Counted from the first letter of the stretch, positions 48,233 to 60,765 are shown. The stretch: DNA of 64,000 nt from Sambucus nigra (GCA_949130495.1 OX422219.1:267391111-267455110), one strand, 5' to 3'. Made by a program: numbers and translations. The notes: generated from the sequence alone by a model not told the origin.

Positions 48233-49959
48233 ATATATAAGAAAGGGGGATGTACCATTGGGTAACCTAGACATGACTTCTATCATTACTCATGAGAGAG
48301 CATTAACAGTGTCGACTACACTTCATCACATGACACAATCATCAAGTCCAGCACCACGACACTATCACACACCAACGTCCCCAACCCACACAAATACACT
48401 AAAATTGAATAAGTTTATAGGTCTTAGAATGACTCAAACAAAATTTACATAAACAAAAATAATAACCACCATGAATTTATTCTGTAATGTTGTGATATTT
48501 GCCTCAGCCCTTACTAGCGATAGCCGTTTGAGCCAGGAATCAACTACGCATCCTCCAAGGCCTCGATATCCACTCATCTTATATTAATGATGACTTATAC
48601 ACACGAAGTACAATGTGCTAATCACCCAATCTCTCATGCAATTCTTCTAATGAAAAATAATATTCAAAGGGGAATGTAAACTTCAAGTCTACCTTGAAAT
48701 CATGGAAGTTGATTGGCTGTAACAATTTCAAAAACTAAGAAAAGAGTTTTGTAAAAACAAAATGGTCCTCATACATTGAAAGAAACATTTGCAAAGTTAC
48801 ATATACTTTAGTACTAGAAGAACTTTACTATAACACAATTCACAAAACTATGACCCTCGCTCGAACCAGGTGCCCTCATTCGAACCCAGTCACTTTTGAT
48901 CGAGATCCTCTCAAATAAAATTCTTATATTATGAAGTCCCTTGAACGAAAATCAGAGCCCTTGTTTGAAACCTTCTTCTTTCAAGGTGACCTCATTTGAA
49001 GAATGTTATCTTATGAGATCTGATGTTTCGAAAATACTGACTTTGATCAAAACATATATTGATGGAAGGAATCGCGTTCAAACGAAACCATTATTTTTTA
49101 AGGTCCTTGTAAATTAAAAAATGTTAAAAAAAGTTTTCCATTATTTTTCAAAAACAAGTTTTATCAAGTAAATTATTTACTTTAAGAGATAAACTAAATG
49201 AAATACAAAACTTAAGAACCTTACCGAACCTCAACTACACTTTCGACTGAAAAATGTGTTATGGTATGGTAGTTTATATCACAGTTCTTAGTCGTTTTTC
49301 CTTCAATGATGTAAACTTTACAACATATTGGACTCCATACGAAGTTACTTTAACAAAATAAAACTAGGGCGTGTAAAACGTATCCTTGCAAAACTCTTAT
49401 TTGGCTATCAGGTACAAGACAAAATATGATAAAGATCCAAGAAAAATATTGGATCAAATTCATATACATGAATCTACATGTTCTCAATACTTGCGAGAGA
49501 GAAGCGATTATAAAGTATGTTTAGAGCAAAGACATTACAAAATAAACCTAGGGCGTGTAAAACATATACTTACAAAACTCTCGTTTGGTTATCAGGGACA
49601 AGACAAAATATGAAAAGATCTAAGAGAAATATTAGATCAAATTTCTGTACATCAATCTACATGTTCTTAATCCGTGCTAGAGAGAAGCGATAATAACGTA
49701 TGTCTAGAGCTGACAATTTTCAGTACGGCACAACCTAATATGAAATTTTACAAAACTAACATGTTTTGTAATGGTCGTGTCATGTTCGTGCTTGGTATTT
49801 TGTCCCAATAGTGAATCTTGTTGTGTTTGTTCTAGGGTATTAACATTATCCACAGTAAATCAACATAATTATCCATGTAAGTCCTCCCCACTTTAAAAAA
49901 TATCGTGTGACATACAAATAATATAAGGGAGTGATAAAAATGGCATGAATTGAAAAATG
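48233..49959. other. Unassigned AT-rich DNA
   Basis: No recognisable gene. It holds a weak TCGAA motif pair 19 bp apart (48861, 48880), the 184-bp duplication, and near 49750 GTCGTGTCATGTTCGTG-like sequence often seen in plant repeats. Confidence 0.45.
49361..49725. repeat. 184-bp direct duplication
   Basis: CTAGGGCGTGTAAAACGTAT... at 49365 recurs at 49548 (CTAGGGCGTGTAAAACATAT). The match runs through GACAAAATATGA, ATTGGATCAAATT, CATGTTCT and GAGAGAAGCGAT. There are two copies only, diverged by substitutions and small indels. Confidence 0.85.
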
Positions 49960-50793
49960 CAAGATGAAGCAAGAAAAGCAGCGTCGCGTCAAAAAGTTGA
50001 TCGTTGAATTTATTTCACCGCGTTAATATAAAAACTTAAATTACGACTGCACTTGTGATACAAGTATAGCGGTAAGTCGGGTATCGAGAATCCACAAGGA
50101 ATGTTAGTATATCTCGTAATCGATTTATTATTTCAAGAATAAAAATGTAAAAGGTGATGGGTGGTTGTAAATAAAAGGAAAAAAATAAGAAGTTTAAACT
50201 AAACAATAATTAATAAAATGAGGGTCGAGATCACATGCCCGCCACGGAGAAAGCATGCCGAATTAGAATTTCGGTTCGAAAACATTTAATTGGGCATTTT
50301 TAATTAATCATAAACATGACACATGAAGGAATTTAACCAACGATGCGAGATTAAATATTCAATCAAAAATGGTCACACGCGACTTAAACACATAATAATG
50401 CCATTTTAATTCGCGAGGTTTCAATTACATACAATTTTACACGAAACCTAATTTTTGGAGCTCGACGCCCATTAACGATGGACACTCAATCCCAACATGT
50501 ATACTACTCACACAACATGAATAAAACTAATTAAGCAACTAATTAATAATTAAAATAAGAATTCAATAAATTGCACAAATTTATTTAGGGATAAAAATTA
50601 ATTGAGGATGGAAAATAAAGGAAAAATGGAATAAATAGTATCCCCTTATATAAATGGGTGTCAAATCATCAAAAAAATGGAAGAGATTGTGTTATCTCCA
50701 CAAAATCCCCAAAGAAACTTACCCTAGGTCTAAAATAAGAGGAAAAAACTAAAGAGATAAAAATGGGATACATTACTAATGAACAAAGTGTTG

Positions 50794-50802
50794 CTTTTAT
50801 AG
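50794..50802 (-). promoter_or_regulatory. TATA box of E5
   Basis: CTATAAAAG on the minus strand in the context TTACTATAAAAGC; E3 has TTACTATAAATAC at the same place. E4 is inserted 20 bp upstream. Confidence 0.55.
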
Positions 50803-50816
50803 TAAGTTACAATAAA

Positions 50817-50821
50817 TGAAT
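50817..50821. other. E4 target-site duplication, left copy
   Basis: TGAAT, exactly repeated at 60761-60765. Confidence 0.95.
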
Positions 50822-51254
50822 TGTAACAACCTGCCCTTTTGGAGACGATTAAATTCCTTAAATAAATATAAATTGGCAATTTGGAGAATTTCCTAAAATA
50901 GTAATTTTTGGGATTTTCGAGGATTAAATGATTTTCGAAGGATGTTGTGATTATTTTTGGGACTATATAGGTCGATATATTTTAATTATATATTGTCGTT
51001 GAGTAAAGCGACACGAGGTAAGATTTTTAATTAGAAAACCCGCATTTATTTATTTTGGGTTGGAATAGTGATTTGTAGTCAAGTACCTCGGATGGGAATT
51101 TTGACTGCGCCATGATTATCGAAATGGTCGAGATAGTTGGAAAAGAGTGTCCGATAGTCGAAAATGAGTTTCGGGTAATTTTAGAGGTAAAAGTAACTCG
51201 TAATTGGGTAAACGAGTGGGTTTTGGGTTTTAAGGGGTTAAACCCTTTTCTTTC

Positions 51255-51263
51255 TATATAAAG
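51255..51263 (+). promoter_or_regulatory. TATA box, E4 5' LTR
   Basis: TATATAAAG about 430 bp from the LTR start, followed directly by a purine tract (51262-51318). Strong plant-type promoter signal; the 3' LTR has the same at 57402. Confidence 0.75.
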
Positions 51264-52030
51264 AGAGGGAGAGGGAGAAAAAGAGAAAAAAGAAGAGAAA
51301 AGAGGAAGAAAAGGGGAGATTCCGGCCTACCTCCGCGGGATTCGGCTCGAGGTCGTCGGATTATATCCACGAGGCAAGTGTTTACTTGCTTTATTTATCT
51401 TTTGTCACAAACATCTCATATCGTAGTTTGGTATAAACAAACCCTAATGGTTTTGGGGTGGGTTATCGTGGATAAAGCGAGTTTTTGGGAGTTAAAACAA
51501 TTAAACCCCAATAATATTTTAATTTGTGGAACTTAGGTTTTAACCTAAATTAATTGGTGGTTTTGGGTTCTAGGATGTTTAGAACCCTTAATATATGTGT
51601 ATTTGTAATTGGTTGAGGTTTTAAGACGTTGGGTGAGGCGACAAAAGCTTGGGAGAAGCTTTAATGGCCGAAATCGTCTCGGAGAAGACCATAAATAGTA
51701 ACACGTCACTTTAGGGGGGATTTTCGCCAGGAAAAGAATTGATTTAGCTTTCGGCCAAAACAACAAAGTTGTAGATCTTTTCGATACGGTCGCGTGGCCG
51801 CCGACCGCGTATTTTTCTGATTTTTCTACGATTTGATATGATTTTTACAAGATGGAAGCTCCGAGTTGAAATCATCAACTCGGAAATCAAATCAGGAATT
51901 GGAAAAATTACGGCTAGAATTAATTGCGTAGATGTTAGGGATAATTTTTGGGGTAGTTTGGAAACCTCGATAATGAATTTGGGTTGTTGGAAAATGAATT
52001 TGAGGAATTTAGTTTGGGAGACCTGGTGTG

Positions 52031-52150
52031 ACCGGTCGACCGCGCCCCGAAGGCCGGTCGACCGCGTCAAGAAGAAAGGGCCTACTGCTTTGTTTCGTAG
52101 GCTTATTTACGACCCGCGGTCGACCGGGGGTCCAGGACCGGTCAACCGGT
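52031..52150. repeat. Paired-palindrome cassette, E4 5' LTR
   Basis: GGTCGACC-type palindromes with core T at 52036/52058 and 52120/52142. Each pair is 22 bp apart and the pairs are 84 bp apart. The fourth palindrome reads CCGGTCAACCGG. Confidence 0.92.
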
Positions 52151-52505
52151 GCCCTGTTTTTAGCCCAAGATTTTGGAGATTAGGATTATTTCTCCTTTTT
52201 GAGTTTAATGTTTAAGGGCCTTCCAAATTAGAGATTACGGAAGGTTATGTCCTAAAGGACTTGAGGAATTGGGAGTGTATATATATGTGTATATTCGCTT
52301 AGAGTGAATTAGTATAATTGGAGATATCCAAATGAATCCGTTGATGGGATTTTGATATATATTACTTATTAAAGTAAGAATATACTTTTGTTTTAGTATT
52401 ATGCATATATGAATGCATGATTATGATTCTTTGAGAGAATCTTTGGGATTATTGGTCATCGATGGATGGTTTGGCAAATATGGCCATTTTTATATATTCA
52501 GGTAG

Positions 52506-52508
<3 letters not shown>

Positions 52509-52562
<54 letters not shown>
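52509..52562. repeat. (TA)n microsatellite, E4 5' LTR
   Basis: About 54 bases; the equivalent run in the 3' LTR (58686-58805) is about 120 bases. Confidence 0.95.
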
Positions 52563-52563
<1 letters not shown>

Positions 52564-53458
52564 TATGTGATTAAAGTATATATATGAATTAAGGGAAATG
52601 ACTTTTGGAAATGTAAAAATAAATGTTTTCAAAAAGGAAAGATAAATGATTTTCTTAATTAATAAAAATGAGGATACACACCTCTCTAAATCGCTATCAT
52701 AAGAGAAGTTGCGTGCGTATGGTGAAGCCCCCTGACAAATTAACGCAGGGTGGATATAGTCCTATAGGCCATATGAGCGTTTGTTGTATTTTTTCTACGC
52801 TGGTTAGGATATTTTGGGTGTGGTCTTGACTATCCCGCAGGCATATGGCCGCTTCTCGACGTCTTGCGATGTAGGATCCCAGGTTTTCTTGATTATAGGC
52901 CCTGGAAGATGATAGCCATTTAGGGGCGCGCACAGTGGAGAAATCCAGACGGGCGGTCTTAGAACGCGTTATATACTAAAGCAATTCATGATAATGGATT
53001 GACTTTAATTACATTTCCTGGATATAGGAAGGGAAATGGGATAAAGGTTTTGGCTTCGGTATCACTTACCGGATGGAAGAAGGGATGTGGAAGCATATGA
53101 TATGATCAAAGCATTTTTATGATAATGAAAATGGTTTTGAATACATTTCCTGAGTATAAAAAGGGAAATGGGATGATATAAAACGGAAAAGCGTTTTTAT
53201 GATAATAAAATTGGCTTTTAAAAGTATATGATTTGTTAAAGCAATTCATGATAATGAATTGGCTTTTATAAATACATTTCCTGGATATGAGAAGGGAAAT
53301 GGAAAGTTTTGAAATAAAAATGATAAGTATTGATAAATAATTTGTAAATGAATTCTCATTCCGGGAGATAGATCCAGATGCATATGGTAATATGTATATA
53401 TATGGATAAATCGAGTGCCGAGGGTCTAATGGATCCCAACGATCGACCTTGCCGCGTA

Positions 53459-53525
53459 GTAGTGTATCGGGGGGGTTCCTTGTCTGGATTTCGCTTTGCG
53501 AGACACCGCACGCACGAATATGGCA
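53459..53525 (+). repeat. Dispersed hairpin-capable motif, copy 3 (E4 5' LTR)
   Basis: GTAGTAGTGTATCGGGGGGG, TTCCTTGTCTGGATTTCG, CTTTGCGAGACACCGCACG. Inner stem TCGC-TTT-GCGA is kept. It is preceded by GATCGACCTTGCCGCG. Confidence 0.75.
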
Positions 53526-53667
53526 TTGTGTTGAGACTAGGGAGAAGTTTAATCCTTAGTGCTCTAATATTATAAATGTTTATGGTATATATATATATAT
53601 ATTTATATATATCTTTCTGTACTGAGGGACTGGTGGATCTCGACGATCGACCGTGCCGCGTAGTAGT

Positions 53668-53735
53668 GTATCGGGGGGGTTCATTGTTTGGATTTCGCTT
53701 TGCGAGACACCCCACGCACGAACATGGCATAGCGT
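53668..53735 (+). repeat. Dispersed hairpin-capable motif, copy 4 (E4 5' LTR)
   Basis: Second copy about 209 bp after copy 3, separated by a short TA run. Outer arms GGGGT/ACCCC and inner stem TCGC/GCGA are complementary. Confidence 0.75.
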
Positions 53736-54473
53736 TGAGACTGGGGTGAAGTTTATCCCTTAGTACAATTCTTGGACTATCTAGGATTGATAGTGGGTTA
53801 GTGATAGACTAGTTTAGCAGGATAACTTGACTAGGATGTTTAGAGGGAGGCGCTAGGAGTGCACTGTTAGTGGAGAGGTGAGGGGTATCTCATGGGAGTG
53901 TGATACCAAACTTAAATATGAGGTAAAACCTTTTTCTAAAAATAAGGCATTTATGCACTTGCAAAATATTTTCAAAACTCGGGCTCTGACCCGTTTATCT
54001 ACTTTTCCTTTCTTTCTATATTATGTATATACATAGGTGTCCAGACACAGGGACGCCTGGATGGCACTTGTTTTGAGTCAGACGTCAGCTGCAACAGCTG
54101 TGGATGCGTGCAGGTTTTTGATAGCCGCTTCCATCGTTGTATTCTAGATAGGAGGTACTATATAAACATTCGAGCCAATGGCTCAATTGTATTTATTTAT
54201 TCTTTCAGTACAGCATTCGATATGGTTGTATATTTTGACCGAGTGTTCGGTTATTTGATTTCATTTCAGTTTCATTTCTGCAAAACTGTGTGGATGTTTT
54301 ATTTATTGTTGTTAAAAAGAGTAGTAAAGTTAAAATTTTGACACCGGCCTAATAGGTTATTAGTAATTAAATGGATTTTCGACAGTGATGCTAAGAATGA
54401 TCCATATGAGACTCCTATTTTAATTTAATATTGGAGTGATCGCCCGGTATCTTATTAGGCGGGGTGTCACAGA

Positions 54474-54495
54474 TGGTATCAGAGCATCAGGTTCT
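54474..54495 (+). other. E4 primer-binding site (tRNA-iMet type)
   Basis: TGGTATCAGAGCATCAGG two bases after the LTR end, a perfect iMet-type site. Confidence 0.95.
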
Positions 54496-55336
54496 AGTGT
54501 CCTTAGGAATCTGTGCGGACGTACTACGCTTTCAGCGTTGCTCTCGATTTGTTATAGAGCCTCAGGAATAGGATTATTGATTTCTCTTGTGAGATTTTTT
54601 TTCCCTCCATATTATGAGATTATAGAAATCTTTTGAGCGCTTGTTTGAGAATCGTGTGCGGAGCTTGGATGGAAGCAGGAGGTGAGGCTTAGCTGGAAAA
54701 GATGGTAAAAGGTTGGGATGAGGACTTTAGTCTAGGTCACTCTCCCTATGGTATTTGTAAAGGATTTCGGTGGCGACTACTAAATAATAAGTAGTTATGA
54801 GTACCGTAGTACCGCTGAAGTGGAGAGTGGTACTAAAGTCGAATTCCTCATGGAAATTGAGGGTTCGAAAGGGATCTTACGGATAGTTCTAACCGTGAGT
54901 CCCCATGAATCAGCAGGATGAGAAGAATGTTGTTTTGGGAATTATTCGCCTAAGGTTCAGCCAGAGGCCGACGATGAATAAAGAGTATTATGGCGAAGTG
55001 AACATTGTACCTAAGTGAGTTAGGTGCAATGAATATTGAGTCCTTTCCAAGAAGGATCGGCTCACTAAAGAATGGGTATGTTCGAGGACCCCATGGTTGG
55101 ACATCCACTCGGGGAATTTGTTAAAATGAAGTTGTTGTTATGAGTTTTACCTCAATTAAGGAGGTATATTTGGCGTGACTAGATAAAGTCGCGGTATTAG
55201 TTAGCCCTAGACTCGTGTGTGTAATTTGAGTTATGGCGGTCATGATAACATAATAACATGTATGTCTATGTATTTTTCCGCGATAGCGGGATTTTATTTT
55301 CCTTCATTCGCCATAAAGGCGGGTGTTGATATATAT

Positions 55337-55403
<67 letters not shown>

Positions 55404-55867
55404 GGTTTGGGATACTCGTTTTATATGTCTATACGAGTACGGTGATATGATGAGTATAATACATTATTGTGTATTTTCGGAGCGATAGCAGGCTAAAAAA
55501 ATGACAAGTCTATCGTGTCCATGGTTCCTGGAGGGAACAGGTTATTGTTGCGGTGTCTCACCTAGATATAGGTTGAGTTCACCTTATATATTGTGGGATA
55601 TGAAACTTCGATGAGAAGAGGTTTCCTTATCGTGATTTGGGTTTATGGCGACCTTATATATATGATTTAAGGCCACAGGATTTTCGTTGAGCTGAACATA
55701 AAGCTCATTATTGTTTGCGCAAGGACTTAAAAATAAGTGCGAGCGCAGGGTGGTATGACTCTTAGTTAGAGATAGGAGTTCAGACCACCTTTTTGTTGGA
55801 TTAGGGGATAGGGATATCCCGGTTGCATGTTGAATTGACGAAACTCCATAACCAACGAAGTCAAGGG

Positions 55868-55930
55868 TTAATGTGTGGAGGGGTTCCTTGTTTGGATTTC
55901 GCTTTGCGAGACACTCCACACATGACTCTT
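55868..55930 (+). repeat. Dispersed hairpin-capable motif, copy 5 (E4 interior)
   Basis: Arms ATGTGTGGAG (55871-55880) and CTCCACACAT (55914-55923) are a perfect 10-bp inverted repeat around the conserved GGTTCCTTGTTTGGATTTCG and inner stem TCGC-TTT-GCGA (55899-55909). Confidence 0.85.
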
Positions 55931-56361
55931 AACGACGTCGGGAGTGGGGAGCTGTTATGGGATGCAAGGATGTTGATTCTGTGGAAAGGTCTTATAGTGT
56001 GGATGAACCACTATAGGCTATGATCCACATGATGTTGATATACTTATGGAAAGATTGTGCTATGGAAAAGCACTAAAGTGGTCCCCTCGCCACAAGTGGG
56101 TGGTTGAGGTTGGACTTAGAGAAATTGGTTTGAGGATAATAACCAGCCTTAATGAAAAGGCAGATTTTGAGAAGATAAATTTTGGGTAGTATGTTCGTGA
56201 CACTTTTACAGAAAGTGGGCACTTCGATTGATTAGGTTTCCTTCTATATGGGCGGAAGGATAAGATAGTAGAAATGCGTTCATAGTTTAGCGTAGGCAGT
56301 ATTTAGGACGTCCCGCTGTTGTGCCTTAGGTCGCTATATCTCGATGACCGACTACGCGATG

Positions 56362-56430
56362 GAGTAGTGTAACGGGAGGGTTCCTTGTTTGGATTTCTCC
56401 TTGGCGAGACGTCCCATTCATGAAACCAAG
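56362..56430 (+). repeat. Dispersed hairpin-capable motif, copy 6 (E4 interior)
   Basis: GGAGTAGTGTAACGGGAGGG, TTCCTTGTTTGGATTTC, then TCCTTGGCGAGACGTCCCA. Short arms GGGA/TCCC remain; the inner stem is disturbed. The most diverged copy in E4. Confidence 0.65.
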
Positions 56431-56950
56431 CAATTGTCGGGAGTTAAGAGAGGCCTTGGGCACTAGGGACATACTTAGGATTATATTAGTTTCGCGTAGG
56501 TAGGATATCGCATAGAACTTAGTATTATTAGGATGTAAGTATAGTATAGTTAGTGGCGAATTGAATTGAATTTCATGGTTTGGGAGGACCCATAGGTGAG
56601 TATTTCACCGAGGAAAGGAGATCCTTATTGGGAGAGAGTGTTACGTGTCAGATGTTCACTATGGATGTGCAGATGTGCACAAGTTGGAAAGGTGTATGGG
56701 CACCTTGGTAAGATGGTTTTATATACCGCCTGGAATAGAATGGGCGTAGTATATAAGGTTGAAATTCATGCCGATAGGCATTATAGATGATGGGTATTAT
56801 GTGACGTATTAGAGTCACTTTACGATCGTGGTAGTCATGTAGCATATGGTTGGGAACCATTGGGTTAGTATTGTTTCCCTTGAGAAATTAGGATTTGGAG
56901 TTCCTAGTTATATGGTGTAGGTTGTATCCGAATTTCGAGGACAAAATTCT

Positions 56951-56968
56951 GTTGTAAGGGGGGGAGTA
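56951..56968 (+). other. E4 polypurine tract
   Basis: TTGTAAGGGGGGGAGTA directly before the 3' LTR TGTAACAACCC. Confidence 0.92.
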
Positions 56969-57401
56969 TGTAACAACCCGCCCTTTTGGAGACGATTAAA
57001 TTCCTTAAATAAATATAAATTGGCAATTTGTAAAATTTCCTAAAATAGTAATTTTTGGGATTTTCGAGGATTAAATGATTTTCGAAGGATGTTATGATTA
57101 TTTTTGGGACTATATAGGTCGAAATATTTTAATTATATGTCGCCGTTGAGTAAAGCGACACGAGGTAAGATTTTTAATTAGAAAACTCGCATTTATTTAT
57201 TTTGGGTTGGAATAGTGATTTGCGGTCAAGTACCTCGGATGGGAATTTCGACTGCGCCATGATTCTCGGAATGGTCGAGATATTCGAAAAAGAGTGTCCG
57301 ATAGTCGAAAATGAGTTTCGGGTAATTTTAGAGGTAAAAGTAATTCGTAATTGGGTAAACGAGCCGTTTTTGGGTTTTAAGGGGTTAAACCCTTTTCTTT
57401 C

Positions 57402-57410
57402 TATATAAAG
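57402..57410 (+). promoter_or_regulatory. TATA box, E4 3' LTR
   Basis: TATATAAAG, equivalent to 51255. It could drive readout transcription towards E5 and LINE-3. Confidence 0.7.
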
Positions 57411-58208
57411 AGAGGTAGAGGGAGAAAAAGAGAAAGAAAGAAGAGAAAAGAGAGAGAAGAGAGAGAGGAAGAAGAAAAGAGGAAGAAAATGGGAGATTCC
57501 GACCTACCTCCGCGGGATTCGGCTCGAGGTCGTCGGATTATATCCACGGGGCAAGTGTTTACTTGCTTTATTTATCTTTTTGCATAAACATATCATACCA
57601 TAGATTGTTATAAACAAACCCTAATGGTTTTGGGGTGGGTTATCGTGGATAAAATGAGTTTTTGGGAGTTAAAACAATTAAACACCCATAATATTTTAAT
57701 TTGTGGAACTTAGGTTTTAACCTAAATTAATTAGTGGTTTCGGGTTCTAGGATGTTTAGAACCCTTAATATATGTGTATTTGTAATTGGTTGAGGTTGTA
57801 GGACGTTGGGTGAGGCGACAAAAGCTTGGGAGAAGCTTTAATGGCCGAAATCGTCACGGAGAAGATGATGAATAGTAACCCGTCACTTTAGGGGGGGATT
57901 TTTGCCAGGATAAGAATTGACTTAGCTTTTGGCCAAAACAACAAAGTTGTAGATCTTTTCGATACGGTCACGTGGACGCAGATCGCGTATTTTTCTGATT
58001 TTTCTACGATTTGATATGATTTTTACAAGATGGCAGCTCCGGGTTGAAATCATCAACTCGGAAATCAAATCGGGAATTGGAAAAATTACGGCTAGAATTA
58101 ATTGCGTAGATGTTCAGGATAATTTTTGGTGTAGTTTAGAAACCCCGATAATGAATTTGGGTTATTGGAAAATGAATTTGAGGAATTTATTTTGGGAGAC
58201 CTGGTGTG

Positions 58209-58330
58209 ACCGGTCGACCGCGCCCCTAAGGCCGGTCGACCGCGTCAAGAAGAAAGGGCCTACTGCTTTGTTTCATAGGCTTATTTACAACCCGCGGTCG
58301 ACCGGGGGTCCAGGACAGGTCGATCGGTGC
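58209..58330. repeat. Paired-palindrome cassette, E4 3' LTR
   Basis: Same arrangement as 52031-52150. The last palindrome is GGTCGATCGG here (GGTCAACCGG in the 5' LTR). Confidence 0.92.
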
Positions 58331-58683
58331 CCTGTTTTCAGCCCAAGATTTTGGAGATTAGGATTATTTATCCTTTTTGAGTTTAATGTTTAAGGGCCTT
58401 CCAAATTAGAGATTATAGAGGGTTATGTCTTAAAGGACTTGTGGAATTGGGAGTGTATATATATGTGTATATTCACTTAGAGTGAATTAGTATAATTGGA
58501 GATATCAAAATGAATCCGTAGATGGGATTTTGATATATATTACTTATTAAAGTAAGAATATACTTTGGGTTTAGTATTATGCATATATGAATGCATGATT
58601 ATGATTCTTTGAGAGAATCTTTGGGATTATTGGTCATCGATAGATGGTTTGGCAAATATGGCCATTTTTATATATTCAGGTAG

Positions 58684-58809
<126 letters not shown>

Positions 58810-59699
58810 TATGTGATTAAAGTATATATATGAATTAAGGGAAATGACTTTTGGAAATGTAAAAATAAATGTTTTCAAAATGGAAAGATAAATGATTTTC
58901 TTAATTAATAAAAATGAGGATACACACCTCTCTAAATCGCTATCATAAGGGAAGTTGCGTGCGTATGGTGAAGCCCCTGACAAATTAACGCAGGGTGGAT
59001 ATAGTCCTATAGGCCATATGACCGTTTGTTGTATTTTTTCTGCACTGGTTAGGAGATTCCGGGTGTGGTCTTGACTATCTCGCAGGCATATGGCCGCTTC
59101 CCGATGTCTTGCGATGTAGGATCCCAGGTTGTCTTGATTATAGGCCCTGGAAGATGATAGACATTTAGGCGCGTGCACAGTGGAGAAATCCGGACGGGCG
59201 GTCTTAGAACGCGTTATATATTAAAGCAATTCATGATAATGGATTGGCTTTAATTACATTTCCTGGATATAGGAAGGGAAATAGGATAAAGGTTTTGGCT
59301 TCGGTAACACTTCTCGAATGGAAGAAGGGATGTGGAAGCATATGATATGATCAAAGCATTTTTATGATAATGAAAATGGCTTTGAATACATTTCCTGAGT
59401 ATAAAAAGGGAAATGGGATGATATAAAACAGAAAAGCATTTTTATGATAATAAAATTGGCTTTTAAAAGTATATGATTTGTTAAAGCAATTCATGATAAT
59501 GAATTGTCTTTTATAAATACATTTCCTGGATATGAGAAGGGAAATGCAAAGTTTTGAGATAAAAATGATAAGTATTGATAAATACTTTCTAAATGAATTC
59601 TCATTCCGGAAGATAGATCCGGATGTATATGGTAATATGTATATATATGGATAAATCGAGTGCCAAGGGTCTAATGGATCCCGACGATCGACCTTGCCG

Positions 59700-59772
59700 C
59701 GTAGTAGTGTATCGGGGGGGTTCCTTGTCTGGATTTCGCTTTGCGAGACACCCCACGCACGAATATGGAATT
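59700..59772 (+). repeat. Dispersed hairpin-capable motif, copy 7 (E4 3' LTR)
   Basis: Counterpart of copy 3. Here the right arm reads ACACCCCACG, so GGGGT/ACCCC pairing is complete, unlike copy 3. Confidence 0.75.
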
Positions 59773-59828
59773 GTGTTGAGACTGGGGAGAAGTTTAATCC
59801 TTAGTGCTCTAATATTATAAATGTTTAT

Positions 59829-59830
<2 letters not shown>

Positions 59831-59901
<71 letters not shown>
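59831..59901. repeat. (TA)n microsatellite between motif copies 7 and 8
   Basis: About 70 bases; the 5' LTR counterpart (53589-53613) is only about 25 bases and interrupted. Confidence 0.95.
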
Positions 59902-59903
<2 letters not shown>

Positions 59904-59948
59904 TTCTGTACTGAGGGACTGGCGGATCTCGACGATCGATCGTGCCGC

Positions 59949-60015
59949 GTAGTAGTGTATCGGGGGGGTTCATTGTTTGGATTTCGCTTTGCGAGACACC
60001 CCACGAACGAACATG
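59949..60015 (+). repeat. Dispersed hairpin-capable motif, copy 8 (E4 3' LTR)
   Basis: Counterpart of copy 4: GTGTATCGGGGGGG, TTCATTGTTTGGATTTCG, CTTTGCGAGACACCCCACG. Confidence 0.75.
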
Positions 60016-60760
60016 GCATAGCATTGAGACTGGGGTGAAGTTTAGCCCTTAGTACATTTCTTGGACTATCTAGGATTGATAGTGGGTTAGTGATAGACTA
60101 GTTTAGCAGGATAACTTGACTATGATGTTTAGAGGGATGCGCTAGGAGTGCACTGTTAGTGGAGAGGTGAGGGGTATCTCATGGGAGTGCGATACCAAAC
60201 TTAAATATGAGGTAAAACCTTTTTCTAAAAATAAGGCATTTATGCACTTGCAAAATATTTTCAAAACTCGAGCTCTGACCCATTTATCTACTTTTCCTTT
60301 CTTTCTATATTATGTATATACATAGGTGTCCAGACACAGGGACGCCTGGATGGCACTTCTTTCGAGTCAGACGTCAGCTGCAGTAGCTGTGGATGCGTGC
60401 AGGTTTTTGATAGCCGCTTCCATCGTTGTACTCTAGATAGGAGGTACTGTATAAACATTCGAACCAATTGCTCAATTGTATTTATTTATTCTTTCAGTAC
60501 AGCATTCGATATGGTTGTATATTTTGACCGAGTGTTCAGTTATTTGATTTGATTTCAGTTTCATTTCCGCAAAACTGTGTGGATGTTTTATTTATTGTTG
60601 TTAAAAAGAGTAGTAAAGTTAAAATTTTGACACCGGCCTAATAGGTTATTAGTAATTAAATGGATTTTCGACAGTGATGCTAAGAATGATCCATATGAGA
60701 CTCATGTTTTAATTTAATATTGGAGTGATCGCCCGGTATCTTATTAGGCGGGGTGTCACA

Positions 60761-60765
60761 TGAAT
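60761..60765. other. E4 target-site duplication, right copy
   Basis: TGAAT, identical to 50817-50821. Confidence 0.95.

Larger units (their letters stand above)
50822..54471 (+). repeat. E4 5' LTR (3650 bp)
   Basis: Aligned end to end with 56969-60760. It contains a TATA box, a purine-rich leader, a palindrome cassette, (TA)n runs and two hairpin-capable motifs. Most of the length difference to the 3' LTR is in the two TA runs. Confidence 0.95.
54496..56950 (+). other. E4 non-coding interior
   Basis: 2.5 kb with only short chance ORFs. I find no gag, protease, RT or integrase motif in any frame. It contains a (TA)n run at 55343-55402 and two copies of the hairpin-capable motif. Its 3' end keeps the chromoviral pre-PPT signature TTTCGAGGACAAAATTC (56933-56949). 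Confidence 0.8.

Noticed and set aside
51838..52215. 125-codon ORF, also present at 58016-58393
   Set aside because: Conserved only because the two LTRs are copies of each other; it spans the palindrome cassette and has no known domain or codon pattern.
53356..53730. ORFs across the hairpin motif reading MPCSCVGCLAKRNPN
   Set aside because: The frame is not kept in the interior or E1 copies, so the conservation looks structural or repeat-based rather than protein-coding.
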